A stretch of DNA of 31,007 bases. Source: JAOTWJ01 sp036398175. GTDB lineage: Bacteria; Gemmatimonadota; Gemmatimonadetes; Gemmatimonadales; GWC2-71-9. A program made the translations under genes and the position numbers. Positions 31,004 to 31,007 of this stretch are shown in pieces (positions within the stretch are counted from its first letter, which is position 1; each line of letters begins with the position of its first letter). A model generated the notes under the pieces. The model was not told the origin of the DNA and searched no databases. It saw nothing but the letters and a program-made list of their open reading frames with translations. The stretch lies in the NCBI GenBank assembly GCA_036398175.1, contig DASWHL010000083.1, forward strand, positions 1-31,007. The letters are read 5' to 3'.

Positions 31004-31007
31004 AAAC

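Overview
The window is about 31 kb of uniformly GC-rich bacterial chromosome, roughly 70% G+C by eye. It is almost entirely protein-coding and reads as a gene-dense core-genome region. I saw no rRNA, tRNA, insertion sequence, phage or CRISPR. The gene mix is: a Gram-negative outer-membrane B12 receptor, HPr kinase with a full mannose-type PTS, a selenocysteine elongation factor, very frequent GTG starts and ATGA/GTGA overlaps. This suggests a high-GC Gram-negative lineage; Gemmatimonadota is my best guess, by inference only, with no marker gene compared.

Layout. Bases 1-1144 (+): the 3' end of an unrecognised gene, then a CPBP-family membrane protease. Bases 1190-4207 (-): a serine hydrolase lipoprotein, a TetA-like MFS exporter and a macrodomain protein, read leftward from a divergent intergenic region. 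From 4367 to 30958 every gene is on the + strand. They are, in order: two FmdB-type zinc ribbons; argS; a PfkB-family kinase; purM; a riboflavin block (ribD, ribE, ribBA, ribH); nusB; a GT4 glycosyltransferase; hpf; hprK; EIIA, EIIB, EIIC and EIID of the mannose family; HPr; EI; metK; ahcY; a bifunctional-nuclease-domain protein; an exported regulatory-like-domain protein; a cobalamin riboswitch with btuF-btuC-btuD-btuB; recO; and selB. The window ends just past selB in what looks like the promoter and ribosome binding site of the next gene.

How the genes fit together. ribD-ribE-ribBA-ribH encode the riboflavin steps from GTP and ribulose-5-phosphate except the dephosphorylation step, and run into nusB, a common arrangement. 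hpf-hprK-EIIA-EIIB-EIIC-EIID-HPr-EI is a self-contained phosphorelay: EI has its catalytic His and Cys, HPr has His15 and the HprK target Ser46, and EIIA and EIIB have their histidines. It resembles the proteobacterial hpf-ptsN-hprK...ptsH-ptsI locus, but with membrane subunits inserted and no ptsN or rapZ. metK and ahcY make SAM and clear S-adenosylhomocysteine. The riboswitch-controlled btu operon supplies cobalamin across both membranes.

The most interesting points are the single-locus PTS with short, diverged membrane subunits, the probable CTG start of argS, the (DKA)n tandem repeat in an FmdB paralogue, and a recurring promoter-like motif. I did not find an obviously new multi-gene defence or mobile system here.
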